Shown here: positions 35,938 to 44,440 of the stretch, in pieces
Numbering within the stretch: the stretch's first letter is position 1
Layout of the letters: each line of letters begins with the position of its first letter
Assembly (NCBI RefSeq): GCF_002252085.1
Contig: NZ_NEEY01000010.1
Coordinates: 1 to 54,547, forward strand
DNA: 54,547 bases
Direction: 5' to 3'
Source: Aerococcus sp. 1KP-2016
GTDB lineage: Bacteria > Bacillota > Bacilli > Lactobacillales > Aerococcaceae
Position numbers and translations under genes: made by a program
The notes under the pieces: generated by a model
Databases searched by the model: none
Told to the model about the DNA's origin: nothing
What the model saw: only the letters and a program-made list of their open reading frames with translations

Positions 35938-36027
35938 GTGGATTCTACATTAGAGTAGGGTCCTATTTCCCCATCAGTGAGGGCCTTAGTTAAACGGCGG
36001 CCCCCATGATTAGGGTCGCCGTTTTTA
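35930..36027 (+). promoter_or_regulatory. isoleucine-responsive transcription attenuator
   Basis: P1 pairs GGATTCTAC with GTAGGGTCC (35940-35963). P2 pairs GGTCCT with AGGGCC (3' arm near 35980-35985). TTAACTAAG at the leader end (35930-35938) is fully complementary to CTTAGTTAA (35985-35993). The terminator ACGGCGGCCC/GGGTCGCCGT (35994-36022) is followed by TTTTT. GGGCC can alternatively pair with GGCCC inside the terminator 5' arm, a direct antiterminator. The arrangement and the string GTAGGGTCCTATTTC are shared with the leucine attenuator. Confidence 0.75.
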
Positions 36028-36123
36028 TTTATCCTTAAACGGCGGATAGTAATTTTTGAACCACTATTTGTCGACTGACATGAGCCAAAAATATTGAAAA
36101 TAAATAGTTCTGGGGAGGACTTT

Positions 36124-37311
36124 ATGATGAATTTTAAAAAGATGGCTTTAACTTTAGTCTCAGCGTTAACTTTAGCAGCCTGTGGTGCGGCAACGTCTAC
36201 TACTAGTGGTGCGGGTACAACTGCAGACAACGAAACTTTCAATGTTGGTGGTAACTTCGGTCTATCTGGTGCTTTCTCTGCTTACGGTACTGCAATCAAT
36301 GATGGTGCTACCTTAGCATTCAAAGAAATCAATGAAAATGGCGGTGTATTAGGTAAACAAGTAAATTACGTTAGCGTCGACAACAAATCTGATGCAACTG
36401 AATCTACGACACAAACTGCTCGTTTAATCGATGAAGAAAACATTTCTGTATTAATCGGTGCGGATACAACAGGTTCAACTGAAGCACAAATCCAAACTGC
36501 TACTGACGCAGGTGTACCTATCGTTGCACCAGCAGCAACAGGTGATACCTTAACTTTAGATGGCGACGGTAATGTATTAGAATACGTATTCCGTGTGCCA
36601 TTCCAAGATGCTTTCCAAGGGGCAGTTCTAGCTGAATTTGCCAACCAAGAAGGCTACGGTAAGGCAGCAATTATTCAAGATAACTCTTCTGACTACGGTC
36701 AAAACTTAGCAGCAGAATTCGAAAAAACTTTTGAAGGTGAAATTGTTGCGACTGAATCTTACGTTTCAGGTGATACAGATTTCAACTCAATCATCAGCAA
36801 TATTTCAGCAACTGATCCAGATGTAGTATTCATCGCTGGTTACTACACTGAAGGTGGTCCATTAGTGAAACAAGCACGTGAAGCTGGTTTAGACAGCGTT
36901 GTCTTAGCTCCTGATGGATTCGGTGCGCAAGAATTTATCGATTTAGCTGGTGCTGACAACGTAGATAACGTTTACTACGCAGCTCACTATACAACTGGTG
37001 AAGGTGCAACAGATAAAACTGCTGACTTTATTGAAGCATTCAACGCTGAATACGGCGAAGATCCTAACATGTTCGATGCTTTAGGTTACGATGCAGCGTA
37101 CTTAGTTGCAGATGCAGCTGAACGTGCCGGTTCTGATGATCGTCAATTAATTACAGACGAATTAGCAGCAACAACAGACTTCGAAGGTGTAACTGGTACA
37201 TTCTCAATGGATGAAAACCACAACCCTGTGAAAACTGCATACATCATTGGTTTAGAAGATGGTAAAGAAGTATCAACTTCTGCAGTATCTCCAGAAGACT
37301 TACAAAACTAG
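36124..37311 (+). CDS. livJ: branched-chain amino acid ABC transporter substrate-binding lipoprotein 2
   Basis: This second paralogue has 395 residues from ATG 36124 (ATG 36127 also possible), both after GGGGAGGA. The signal peptide ends in lipobox LAAC and the mature domain begins FNVGGNFGLSGAFSAYGTAI. It has the same Leu/Ile/Val-binding fold markers (VSVDNKSDATES, FIAGYYTEGGPLV) and is closely similar to its two neighbours. The leader upstream is rich in isoleucine codons, suggesting isoleucine-tuned expression; the ligand is inferred only. An intrinsic terminator follows. Confidence 0.92.
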   Translation: MMNFKKMALTLVSALTLAACGAATSTTSGAGTTADNETFNVGGNFGLSGAFSAYGTAINDGATLAFKEINENGGVLGKQVNYVSVDNKSDATESTTQTARLIDEENISVLIGADTTGSTEAQIQTATDAGVPIVAPAATGDTLTLDGDGNVLEYVFRVPFQDAFQGAVLAEFANQEGYGKAAIIQDNSSDYGQNLAAEFEKTFEGEIVATESYVSGDTDFNSIISNISATDPDVVFIAGYYTEGGPLVKQAREAGLDSVVLAPDGFGAQEFIDLAGADNVDNVYYAAHYTTGEGATDKTADFIEAFNAEYGEDPNMFDALGYDAAYLVADAAERAGSDDRQLITDELAATTDFEGVTGTFSMDENHNPVKTAYIIGLEDGKEVSTSAVSPEDLQN

Positions 37312-37336
37312 TGAAACATACACTTGATTAAATGAA

Positions 37337-37367
37337 GAAGGGTGGGCTGAGGCCTACCCTTCTTTTT
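37337..37367 (+). terminator. intrinsic terminator after second liv binding-protein gene
   Basis: GAAGGGTGGGC pairs with GCCTACCCTTC around TGAG; TTTTT follows. Confidence 0.85.
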
Positions 37368-37462
37368 GTGTATTTTGGTAAAATAGCAACCGTCAACAAA
37401 ACGGAAGCGTCAATTGACGTATTTCATTGTCTATTTACATTAGAATTAAATTAAAATTCACC

Positions 37463-37491
37463 TTGATTTTTTCAAATAAAGTCAATATAAT
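37463..37491 (+). promoter_or_regulatory. promoter of third liv binding-protein gene
   Basis: TTGATT (37463-37468), a 17-bp spacer and consensus -10 TATAAT (37486-37491). Only about 45 bases of untranslated leader follow, with no leader peptide or attenuator. Confidence 0.7.
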
Positions 37492-37539
37492 AACTGTAGT
37501 CTTATTTTTATTGTTCCAATTAAAAATTTGGAGGAATAG

Positions 37540-38736
37540 ATGATGAAAATGAATAAATTAATGTTAACGTTGGGTTCTTTACTATTGTTAGCGGGCTGTG
37601 GTTCAGTGACGCAAACATCAAGTACAGATAATACGAATACTGGTGATGCCAGTGAAACAATTAAGATTGGTGGTAACTGGGATCTTTCTGGTGCCGGTGC
37701 AGCCTACGGTGGGCCAGCTAATGATGGGGTGAAATTAGCCTTTAAATTAGCCAACGAAGCCGGTGGTGTGAATGGCCAACAAATCGAATACGTTGAAGCT
37801 GATAACCGGACTGATGCCAATGAATCGGCAAATACGGCAGCACGTCTATTAGATGAAGAGAACGTACAGATGATTATTGGACCTGCAACTACGGGTGCTT
37901 TTGAAGCACAAATTCCAATTGGTACGAGTGCTGAAATTCCTATGATTGCGCCTGCAGCAACGGGAGATTCACTAACTGTTGATGATGAAGGCAATACGTT
38001 GGATTATGTGTTCCGTGTGGCTTTCCAAGATGCCTTCCAAGGGTTAGCATTAGCTACTTTTGCCAATGGTGAAGGTTATGAAACGGCAGCGATCATCCAA
38101 GATAATTCAACTGACTACGGTCAAAATCTTTCAGTAACCTTTAAAGACGCCTTTGAAGGGGAGATTGTTGCAGAAGAATCTTATATTGCTGGAGACACTG
38201 ATTTCAATGCGATTTTAAATAACGTTGCGGCTAACGATCCAGACGTAATCTTTATAGCTGGTTACTATTCAGAGGGTGGTCCGATTGTTGGGCAAGCGCG
38301 TGGAATGGGCATTGATAGTGTGATTTTGGCACCAGATGGGTTTGGTAGCCAAGAATTCGTTGATTTAGCCGGTGCTGAGAACGTAACAGACTTCTACTAC
38401 ACATCACACTATACAACTGGTGAAGGTGCGAGTGAAGAGAGTGCAGCCTTTATTGAAGCGTATGAAGCTGAGTATGGCGTAGAGCCTGATATGTTTGCAG
38501 CCTTAGGTTATGATGCTGCGAATCTTGCGATTGATGCAATGACGCGTGCAGAATCATCTGATCCAGCAGCTGTTACGGCAGCGATAGCTGAAACAAAGGA
38601 TTTTGCTGGAGTAACAGGTACATTCTCATTTGATGACCAACATAACCCAATCAAGACAGCATATATTCAAGAAATGCAAGATGGCGAAGTTGTGGGTACA
38701 ACTGCAATTTCACCAGAAGATATTGCAGCACAATAG
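37540..38736 (+). CDS. livJ: branched-chain amino acid ABC transporter substrate-binding lipoprotein 3
   Basis: This third paralogue has 398 residues, lipobox LAGC and a mature domain starting IKIGGNWDLSGAGAAYGGPA, with VEADNRTDANES and FIAGYYSEGGPIV. The lipobox-adjacent GSVTQTSS is shared exactly with paralogue 1, suggesting recent duplication or conversion. Unlike the other two it lacks a leader-peptide attenuator and has its own consensus promoter. RBS GGAGG precedes ATG 37540 or 37543. A long hairpin terminator follows. Confidence 0.92.
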   Translation: MMKMNKLMLTLGSLLLLAGCGSVTQTSSTDNTNTGDASETIKIGGNWDLSGAGAAYGGPANDGVKLAFKLANEAGGVNGQQIEYVEADNRTDANESANTAARLLDEENVQMIIGPATTGAFEAQIPIGTSAEIPMIAPAATGDSLTVDDEGNTLDYVFRVAFQDAFQGLALATFANGEGYETAAIIQDNSTDYGQNLSVTFKDAFEGEIVAEESYIAGDTDFNAILNNVAANDPDVIFIAGYYSEGGPIVGQARGMGIDSVILAPDGFGSQEFVDLAGAENVTDFYYTSHYTTGEGASEESAAFIEAYEAEYGVEPDMFAALGYDAANLAIDAMTRAESSDPAAVTAAIAETKDFAGVTGTFSFDDQHNPIKTAYIQEMQDGEVVGTTAISPEDIAAQ

Positions 38737-38769
38737 TTTTTATTGAATCAACTAGTGGTTTAATAGCTA

Positions 38770-38842
38770 GAGGGGTGTTCTTAGTGAAATGCAAACATTG
38801 TACATGTTTGGCATTTACCTTGAAGAACAACCCCTCTTTTTT
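38770..38842 (+). terminator. long intrinsic terminator after third liv binding-protein gene
   Basis: GAGGGGTGTTCTT pairs with AAGAACAACCCCTC with one bulge. An inner hairpin AAATGCAAACAT/ATGTTTGGCATTT extends it, and T6 follows. Confidence 0.85.
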
Positions 38843-38922
38843 GCAAAAAGGGGAAAGTTAAGCGTTATCATCCATAAAAATCAAGCGTTTCAAAAATAAG
38901 ATTAGAAATGTATTAAAAAGCA

Positions 38923-38951
38923 TTGCATTAATTTTGGCGTATTCTTATAAT
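38923..38951 (+). promoter_or_regulatory. promoter of livHMGF
   Basis: TTGCAT (38923-38928), a 17-bp spacer and TATAAT (38946-38951). The implied untranslated leader is about 315 bases, unusually long, and contains small frames and hairpins (for example CTAGTTC/GGACTAG near 39186-39214 and GGGT/ACCC near 39229). Confidence 0.7.
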
Positions 38952-39009
38952 GAAAACAGTCTTATTCTTTATAAAATTTGCGGAAATGAAACATTTTTAT
39001 CGGTAGTGA

Positions 39010-39033
39010 ATGATTATCACCATCATAGCTTGA
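39010..39033 (+). CDS. candidate isoleucine-rich mini leader upstream of livH
   Basis: ATG ATT ATC ACC ATC ATA GCT TGA encodes MIITIIA, four isoleucines in seven residues, about 55 bases into the livH leader. Just before it is another tiny frame (38986-39006, MKHFYR) whose stop is near this ATG. The ribosome site is weak and no clear terminator follows, so it may be chance in AT-rich DNA. Confidence 0.3.
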   Translation: MIITIIA

Positions 39034-39273
39034 TAATGTTAAGGATATACTTTTAGCCTGTGGTGGGTGGTTCCCCTGGGGTCTAAGGCATATATGTGTG
39101 AGATGGGAGAAAAACTCATTTTCTCATAAAAATCTGACATGGCTAATAACAAGCTTGTTTTATAAGAAAGAAATGTGTGATCCAACTAGTTCACTGCAAG
39201 TTAAAGAGGACTAGATGCAGATTGCTTGGGTGTAAACCCTTATAAGTATTAAAGGAAAAGGAAGTGAATTATT

Positions 39274-40152
39274 ATGGAGATGTTTATGCAACAGCTCGTA
39301 AACGGACTCTCTTTGGGTAGTATTTATGCCCTAATGGCGCTTGGTTATACAATGGTTTATGGAATCATTGGTTTGATTAACTTTGCCCACGGTGATGTAT
39401 ATATGGTTGGGGCCTTCTTTGGCTTTTGGTTGATTACAGGGTTAGGTGTGCCTGTTATTCCAGCACTAATTATTACAATGATTTTTACAGCAATTTTAGG
39501 GGTTATCATCGAACGTGTGGCTTATAAACCACTACGTAAATCAACTCGTATTGCAGCCTTAATTACAGCCATCGGTGTTTCTTATTTATTACAAAATGCA
39601 ATGATTTATTGGGTTGGACCGGAAGTTCGTGCTTTCCCTACAACTTTACCAAATCTAGCAATTGACTTGGGTATCTTTACGATTTCGACACAACAGGTTG
39701 TGATCTTTATCGTAACAATCATTTTAATGGCAGCTTTACAATATATTGTAAAATCTACCAAAATGGGTCAAGGTATGCGTGCCGTTTCTGTTGATGCAGA
39801 TGCAGCGCGATTGATGGGGATTTCAGTAGATACAATTATTTCCTTTACCTTCGCAATTGGTTCAGCTTTAGCTGGTGCTGGTGGGGTATTGGTAGGGATC
39901 TACTATAACTCAATCTCTCCAACAATGGGTCTTACTCCTGGTATTAAAGCTTTCGTAGCGGCAGTACTTGGTGGTATTGGTTCAATTCCAGGTGCGATGT
40001 TGGGTGGCTTATTAATCGGTGTTATTGAATCTATGGTATCTATGATCGGCCTTTCTACTTGGCGTGATGCTGCAGTTTACTTCATCTTGATTATTATCCT
40101 TGTCTTCAGACCTAGCGGATTGTTAGGTAAGAGCACGCAAGAGAAAGTATAG
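39274..40152 (+). CDS. livH: branched-chain amino acid ABC transporter permease LivH
   Basis: This 292-residue inner-membrane permease has about eight helices. It shows family features near the N-terminus (NGLSLGSIYALMALGYTMVY, residues 9-28, then GLINFAHGD) and the EAA-like loop VDADAARLMGISVDTII near 174. It forms the channel with LivM for ligands delivered by the binding lipoproteins encoded upstream. RBS AGGAAGTG precedes ATG. It starts a compact livH-livM-livG-livF operon with gaps of 2-7 bases. Confidence 0.95.
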   Translation: MEMFMQQLVNGLSLGSIYALMALGYTMVYGIIGLINFAHGDVYMVGAFFGFWLITGLGVPVIPALIITMIFTAILGVIIERVAYKPLRKSTRIAALITAIGVSYLLQNAMIYWVGPEVRAFPTTLPNLAIDLGIFTISTQQVVIFIVTIILMAALQYIVKSTKMGQGMRAVSVDADAARLMGISVDTIISFTFAIGSALAGAGGVLVGIYYNSISPTMGLTPGIKAFVAAVLGGIGSIPGAMLGGLLIGVIESMVSMIGLSTWRDAAVYFILIIILVFRPSGLLGKSTQEKV

Positions 40153-40159
40153 GAGGGTT

Positions 40160-41146
40160 ATGATGAAAAAAGAATCATGGGCAAAGAGCTTCTTTACGAA
40201 ACCAACATTAACTTGGATTGCTGTGATTTTAGGAGTTTTCTTCTTAATCATGGCAGCCTATCTTCTAGGTTTAGTAACGTCGTTCTATCAAAACATTTTA
40301 ATTACAATTGGGATCAATATGATCCTTGCAGTAGGGCTTAACCTGGTAGTAGGTTACGCAGGTCAGTTCTCTTTAGGACATGCCGGATTTATGGCGATTG
40401 GTGCCTATGTGGGTGCTATCGTTTCAATGCAAATCCCTGGTGAAGGTGGTTTCCTTTTAGGTATGGTTGCGGGTGCAGTACTAGCAGCAATCGTGGCTTT
40501 AATCGTTGGTGTACCAACTTTACGTTTAAAAGGTGACTATTTAGCAATTGCTACGTTAGGTGCATCTGAAATTATCCGTATCGTTATTCAAAACTTGGAA
40601 ATTACCAATGGTGCCGCTGGTATCTCTGGAATTCCAATGAACGTTACTTGGATTACGCTATACATCTTCATCGTATTAACAACCTTATTAGTTGTTAACT
40701 ACATCCACTCTAGTCCTGGTCGTGCAACGATTGCCGTTCGTGAGAATGAAATCGCAGCTGAATCAGTTGGGGTCAAAACAACAAAATATAAAATTATTGC
40801 TTTCGTAATTGGTGCGATTACTGCATCTATTGCGGGTAGTTTATATGCTGGTTACTTCTCTGTTATTAACCCATCTCAATTTACCTTCCAACGTTCAATC
40901 GATGTATTAATCATTGTTGTGTTCGGGGGTATTGGTTCTATTACTGGTTCATTCGTAGCAGCAATCGTGCTAGGTTTGTTAAACTCAGTGTTAGCACCTT
41001 TAGGTCAATTACGTATGGTATTCTACGGTATCGCTATTATTGCCATCATGGTATTCAAACCATCAGGCTTAATGGGTGAATATGAATTACAATTCAGCAA
41101 ATTCTTTAACCGTAAAAAGAAAAAATCTGATAAAGAGGAGGCATAA
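40160..41146 (+). CDS. livM: branched-chain amino acid ABC transporter permease LivM
   Basis: This 328-residue permease pairs with LivH. The hallmark LNLVVGYAGQFSLGHAGFMA segment lies near residues 59-78, followed by about nine helices and the coupling loop VRENEIAAESVGVKT near 193. The C-terminal tail is Lys-rich. ATG 40160 and 40163 are both possible after GGAGGG. It sits seven bases after livH and two before livG. Confidence 0.95.
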   Translation: MMKKESWAKSFFTKPTLTWIAVILGVFFLIMAAYLLGLVTSFYQNILITIGINMILAVGLNLVVGYAGQFSLGHAGFMAIGAYVGAIVSMQIPGEGGFLLGMVAGAVLAAIVALIVGVPTLRLKGDYLAIATLGASEIIRIVIQNLEITNGAAGISGIPMNVTWITLYIFIVLTTLLVVNYIHSSPGRATIAVRENEIAAESVGVKTTKYKIIAFVIGAITASIAGSLYAGYFSVINPSQFTFQRSIDVLIIVVFGGIGSITGSFVAAIVLGLLNSVLAPLGQLRMVFYGIAIIAIMVFKPSGLMGEYELQFSKFFNRKKKKSDKEEA

Positions 41147-41148
41147 CC

Positions 41149-41922
41149 ATGTCATTATTAAGCATCCAAGATTTAAGTAAAAATTTTGGCGGGTTAGCCG
41201 CCGTTTCTAATGTAAACATCGAACTAGAAAATAATGAGCTTGTTGGTCTTATCGGTCCCAATGGTGCTGGTAAAACAACACTTTTCAACTTGTTGACTGG
41301 TGTATATGTACCAAGTTCTGGTGAAGTTAAAATGACCACTGAAAAAGGTGAAGTTTTATTAAACGGTAAAGAACCAAGCGTTATTAACGAACTTGGTCTT
41401 GCACGTACTTTCCAAAATATCCGTTTATTCGGGAACTTGACTGTTTTAGACAATGTGCTAGTTGCATTGCATACAAAACATGGGGCAAACTTCTGGGCGT
41501 CTGTATTACGTACACCTAGCTTCTACCGTAATCGTCAAGAGTTAGAAGAACGTGCAATTGAGTTGCTACGTATTTTTAACCTTCAAGATTTAGTAAAAGA
41601 AAAAGCGAAAAACTTACCTTATGGGCAACAACGTCGTTTGGAAATTGTCCGTGCCTTAGCTACTGAACCTAAGATTTTATTCTTAGATGAGCCAGCTGCA
41701 GGGATGAACCCAAATGAAACAGCCGAATTAACTGAATTGATTCGTCAAATTCAAAAAGATTTTGATATTACTGTAGTCTTGATCGAACATGATATGTCAT
41801 TAGTTATGAACGTTTGTGAACGTATCTATGTACTTGAATATGGTAAATTAATTGCCCACGGTACTCCAAGCGAAATTCAACAGAATCCAGCAGTTATCAA
41901 AGCGTACTTAGGAGGCGAGTAA
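41149..41922 (+). CDS. livG: branched-chain amino acid ABC transporter ATPase LivG
   Basis: This 257-residue ATPase has Walker A GPNGAGKT near residue 36, Q-loop LARTFQNIRLF near 84, signature YGQQRRLEIVRALATEP near 160 (the variant typical of LivG) and Walker B ILFLDEPAAGMNP near 178, then EHDMSLVMN. It energises the LivHM channel together with LivF. AGGAGG precedes its ATG and livF starts two bases after its stop. Confidence 0.95.
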   Translation: MSLLSIQDLSKNFGGLAAVSNVNIELENNELVGLIGPNGAGKTTLFNLLTGVYVPSSGEVKMTTEKGEVLLNGKEPSVINELGLARTFQNIRLFGNLTVLDNVLVALHTKHGANFWASVLRTPSFYRNRQELEERAIELLRIFNLQDLVKEKAKNLPYGQQRRLEIVRALATEPKILFLDEPAAGMNPNETAELTELIRQIQKDFDITVVLIEHDMSLVMNVCERIYVLEYGKLIAHGTPSEIQQNPAVIKAYLGGE

Positions 41923-41924
41923 AT

Positions 41925-42644
41925 ATGGCAATGTTAGAAATTAATGATTTGAAAGTCTCTTACGGGATGATTGAGGCCATTAAAGGGATTAGCCTTGAAG
42001 TAAATCAAGGTGAAATCGTATCTTTAATCGGTTCCAATGGTGCAGGTAAATCTACGACACTTCGTACAATTTCAGGTATTAAGCCTGCTAAGAGCGGATC
42101 AATTGTATACGAAGGCAAAGATATCACGAAAGCATCTGCAATGAGTATTGTGAAAGATGGTATTTCTCAAGTACCAGAAGGACGTCACGTATTTAAAGGG
42201 ATGACCGTTAAGGAAAACCTTATGATGGGTGCCTTCACTCGTAAAGATCGTGATGCCTTGAAAGCCGATATGGAAAAAGCATTTGAATACTTCCCAATCA
42301 TCAAGGAACGTCTAAACCAAGATGCCGCTACTTTATCTGGTGGGGAACAACAAATGGTTGCCATGGCGAGAGCTTTAATGTCTCAACCTAAATTGTTACT
42401 ATTGGATGAACCTTCAATGGGGCTTGCGCCTTTATTCATTAAACAAATCTTCAATATTATTCAAGAAATTAATGAAGCGGGTACCACAGTACTATTGATT
42501 GAACAAAATGCTAAACAAGCACTAACCATTTCTCATCGTGCATACGTAATGGAAACTGGTCGTATCACTTTAACCGGTACAGGTGCTGAGTTGTTAACAT
42601 CTGAAAAAGTCCAAGAAGCGTATCTTGGTGGTGCGAAAGCATAA
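41925..42644 (+). CDS. livF: branched-chain amino acid ABC transporter ATPase LivF
   Basis: This 239-residue ATPase has Walker A GSNGAGKST near residue 37, the PEGRHVFKGMTVKENLMMGA Q-loop region near 86, signature LSGGEQQMVAMARAL near 138 and Walker B LLLLDEPSMGLAP near 157, then LIEQNAKQAL. It completes the LivHMGF transporter. ATG 41925 or 41931 could be used. An intrinsic terminator follows. Confidence 0.95.
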   Translation: MAMLEINDLKVSYGMIEAIKGISLEVNQGEIVSLIGSNGAGKSTTLRTISGIKPAKSGSIVYEGKDITKASAMSIVKDGISQVPEGRHVFKGMTVKENLMMGAFTRKDRDALKADMEKAFEYFPIIKERLNQDAATLSGGEQQMVAMARALMSQPKLLLLDEPSMGLAPLFIKQIFNIIQEINEAGTTVLLIEQNAKQALTISHRAYVMETGRITLTGTGAELLTSEKVQEAYLGGAKA

Positions 42645-42667
42645 TATAATTATCATATAAACGTAAT

Positions 42668-42709
42668 AAAGAGTTGGGTAATCGTAATGGATTATGCAAC
42701 TCTTTTTTT
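42668..42709 (+). terminator. intrinsic terminator after livF
   Basis: AAGAGTTG and CAACTCTT close a hairpin with inner GGTAATC/GATTATG pairing; T7 follows. Confidence 0.8.
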
Positions 42710-42839
42710 GTATAATGCATGTGCACATTATGGACAAGTGGGCCATGAGCTAGCCGTGTGATTTTTGATTGTAAGACTAGACTCAAGACCTAAGCTAGGG
42801 ACTTATATAAATGATATGATTTGAGGGAGGGGGTGACAT

Positions 42840-43566
42840 ATGTTGAAACAGAAACGACGGAAGGGTTTATTGGCGAAGACAGGCATGCAGTTACAGCAGA
42901 AGCTGCAGCGTGCATTTCGTAATGGTTTGAAACATAAGAAAAGATATATGCCTAAGAAAAAACGTGACGCGCGAAGAAAGTGGCTGTGGCTTTTGCTAGT
43001 CTTCTTTGTGGGTCTATTTTGTGGCAATCACAGGACACCACAGTTGAAGACGGCAGTACAGGTACAGTAACCGAAACGCCAACTGAGGACTACACAGACC
43101 AAGAATTTATTCAGTTAATTGGAGAATATGCGGTGGCAGAATATCCAAAATCGCAAGTACTACCAAGTATTGTTGTTGCGCAAGCAGTGCTAGAATCTGA
43201 TTTTGGTCGTAGTGACTATCCAGTAAGTATTTCAATTTATTCGGACGTAAAGCCTATTCAGAATCGGAACCAAGTGTGGATTTACCAACCCAAGAATTCG
43301 TGAACGGCGCATATGTCACTGTGGATGAACCTTTCCGTGTATACGCCTCTTGGCAAGAATCTGTTGCAGACCACGGGGAATTGTTGGCCAATGGTACTTC
43401 TTGGAATAATGCGCATTACGATCAGGTGATAAATGCCGCCGATTATCAACATGCGGCATACGCTTTACAAGAAGCGGGTTACGCGACAGATCCAAATTAT
43501 GCCGAGACTTTGATCGACGTAATTGAGGCATATGATCTAACAAAATTCGATGACTTAGTAAAATAA
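42840..43566 (+). CDS. membrane-anchored N-acetylglucosaminidase (GH73), two apparent frameshifts
   Basis: Three overlapping frames make one protein of about 242 residues. They give a very basic cytoplasmic N-terminus (residues 1-47), one membrane helix WLWLLLVFFVGLF, a Thr/Glu linker and a GH73 glucosaminidase domain with VVAQAVLESDFGRSD, FNLFGRKAY and FRVYASWQESVADH. Adding one T in the run at 43017-43020 and one C at about 43216 restores the frame. The second restoration recovers SSKYFNLFGRKAYSESEPS, the expected family sequence. GH73 enzymes cleave peptidoglycan glycan strands. The start ATG follows GGGAGGGGG. The deletions may be technical; if real, the gene is dead. Confidence 0.82.
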
Positions 43567-43615
43567 ACAAATTATGTTTGCAATGTATTATATTCCGGTG
43601 TATTATTAAAGATGA

Positions 43616-43635
43616 ACAATATCTCGGTATATTGT
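43616..43635 (+). promoter_or_regulatory. candidate operator of the GntR regulator
   Basis: ACAATAT and ATATTGT are perfect 7-bp inverted arms around CTCGGT, centred 32 bases before the gntR start. A related sequence, ATATTCCGGTGTATTA, lies about 25 bases upstream. GntR proteins bind such palindromes and often repress their own gene. Confidence 0.5.
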
Positions 43636-43657
43636 ACTTTTTACAGGGGGTAGAACC

Positions 43658-44314
43658 GTGGCAAAGTCTAAAAGCTATAAGGATATTGCATACCAATATC
43701 TGAAAGAACAAATTGATAGCAATCTGCTATTACCTGACACACACTTAAAAGAAGTAGAAATTGCAGAGACATTAGGTATGAGCCGAACGCCGGTTCGAAA
43801 AGCCATGGCTCAACTTGCTGAAGAGGATTATATCCGAATTGAACAGTATAAAGGGGCAGTTGTTGCAAAGAATACCTTGAATGCGCGTGCGATTGTGGAA
43901 CGTTTGCAATTTATTGAATTGTTGACGATGAACTTATTCCAACAGATGCAAAATAAAGATGTACAAGTGGATGTTCAAAAGGTCGAAACCTTGAAAGACG
44001 AGATTAATGCATCTTTGACAAATTTCCAATTGGAGGCCTATTTTGATACGGAATTTAGAATGTTTACCTATTTAGTATCATTCTATCCAAACTCTTACTT
44101 CAGACAGGTGACCTTAAATACAATTCAACCTTTGCATGAATTGTATATCAAAGAATCTAAGGAAGATCCAACTTTCTTCAGACGTGAAGCGAAGGACTTG
44201 AATGAGAACTACGCGACCATGCTAGAAGCCTTAATAGAAAAGGATTATGCCATGGCGCGTAAACAAGCCCGTATCTGGATTAACCAACTGATTTTATATC
44301 AAATTAATAAATAG
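43658..44314 (+). CDS. GntR-family transcriptional regulator (FadR/FCD-like)
   Basis: This 218-residue regulator has an N-terminal winged helix (residues 5-70) with LKEVEIAETLGMSRTPVRKAM near 29-49 and a C-terminal all-helical effector domain (about 80-215) of FCD type. The start is GTG 43658 after CAGGGGG. A perfect palindrome lies just upstream, suggesting autoregulation. The ligand is unknown; position after the liv operon and glucosaminidase gene gives only weak hints. Confidence 0.88.
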   Translation: MAKSKSYKDIAYQYLKEQIDSNLLLPDTHLKEVEIAETLGMSRTPVRKAMAQLAEEDYIRIEQYKGAVVAKNTLNARAIVERLQFIELLTMNLFQQMQNKDVQVDVQKVETLKDEINASLTNFQLEAYFDTEFRMFTYLVSFYPNSYFRQVTLNTIQPLHELYIKESKEDPTFFRREAKDLNENYATMLEALIEKDYAMARKQARIWINQLILYQINK

Positions 44315-44325
44315 CAATTTTTAAG

Positions 44326-44355
44326 AGAATTGGCCATTGTGGTCAATTCTTTTTT
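44326..44355 (+). terminator. intrinsic terminator after gntR
   Basis: AGAATTGGCCA pairs with TGGTCAATTCT around TTG; T6 follows. Confidence 0.85.
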
Positions 44356-44440
44356 GTGAAAAAGGGTGTGGATGATATTTGGTGTTTTTTCTGTCGGGTG
44401 GTGAACGTCTAGGGCAATTGGATATTCAGACGAAAGATTT

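Noticed and set aside
34287-36027. T-box riboswitches upstream of the liv genes
   Set aside because: The AGGGTGGNACCGCG-type T-box sequence and stem I features are missing; translated leader peptides with branched-chain codon runs explain the regions better.
38856-38875. CcpA cre site near AAGCGTTATCA before livH
   Set aside because: Only the right part fits; the left TG is missing, and the site is about 50 bases upstream of the promoter.
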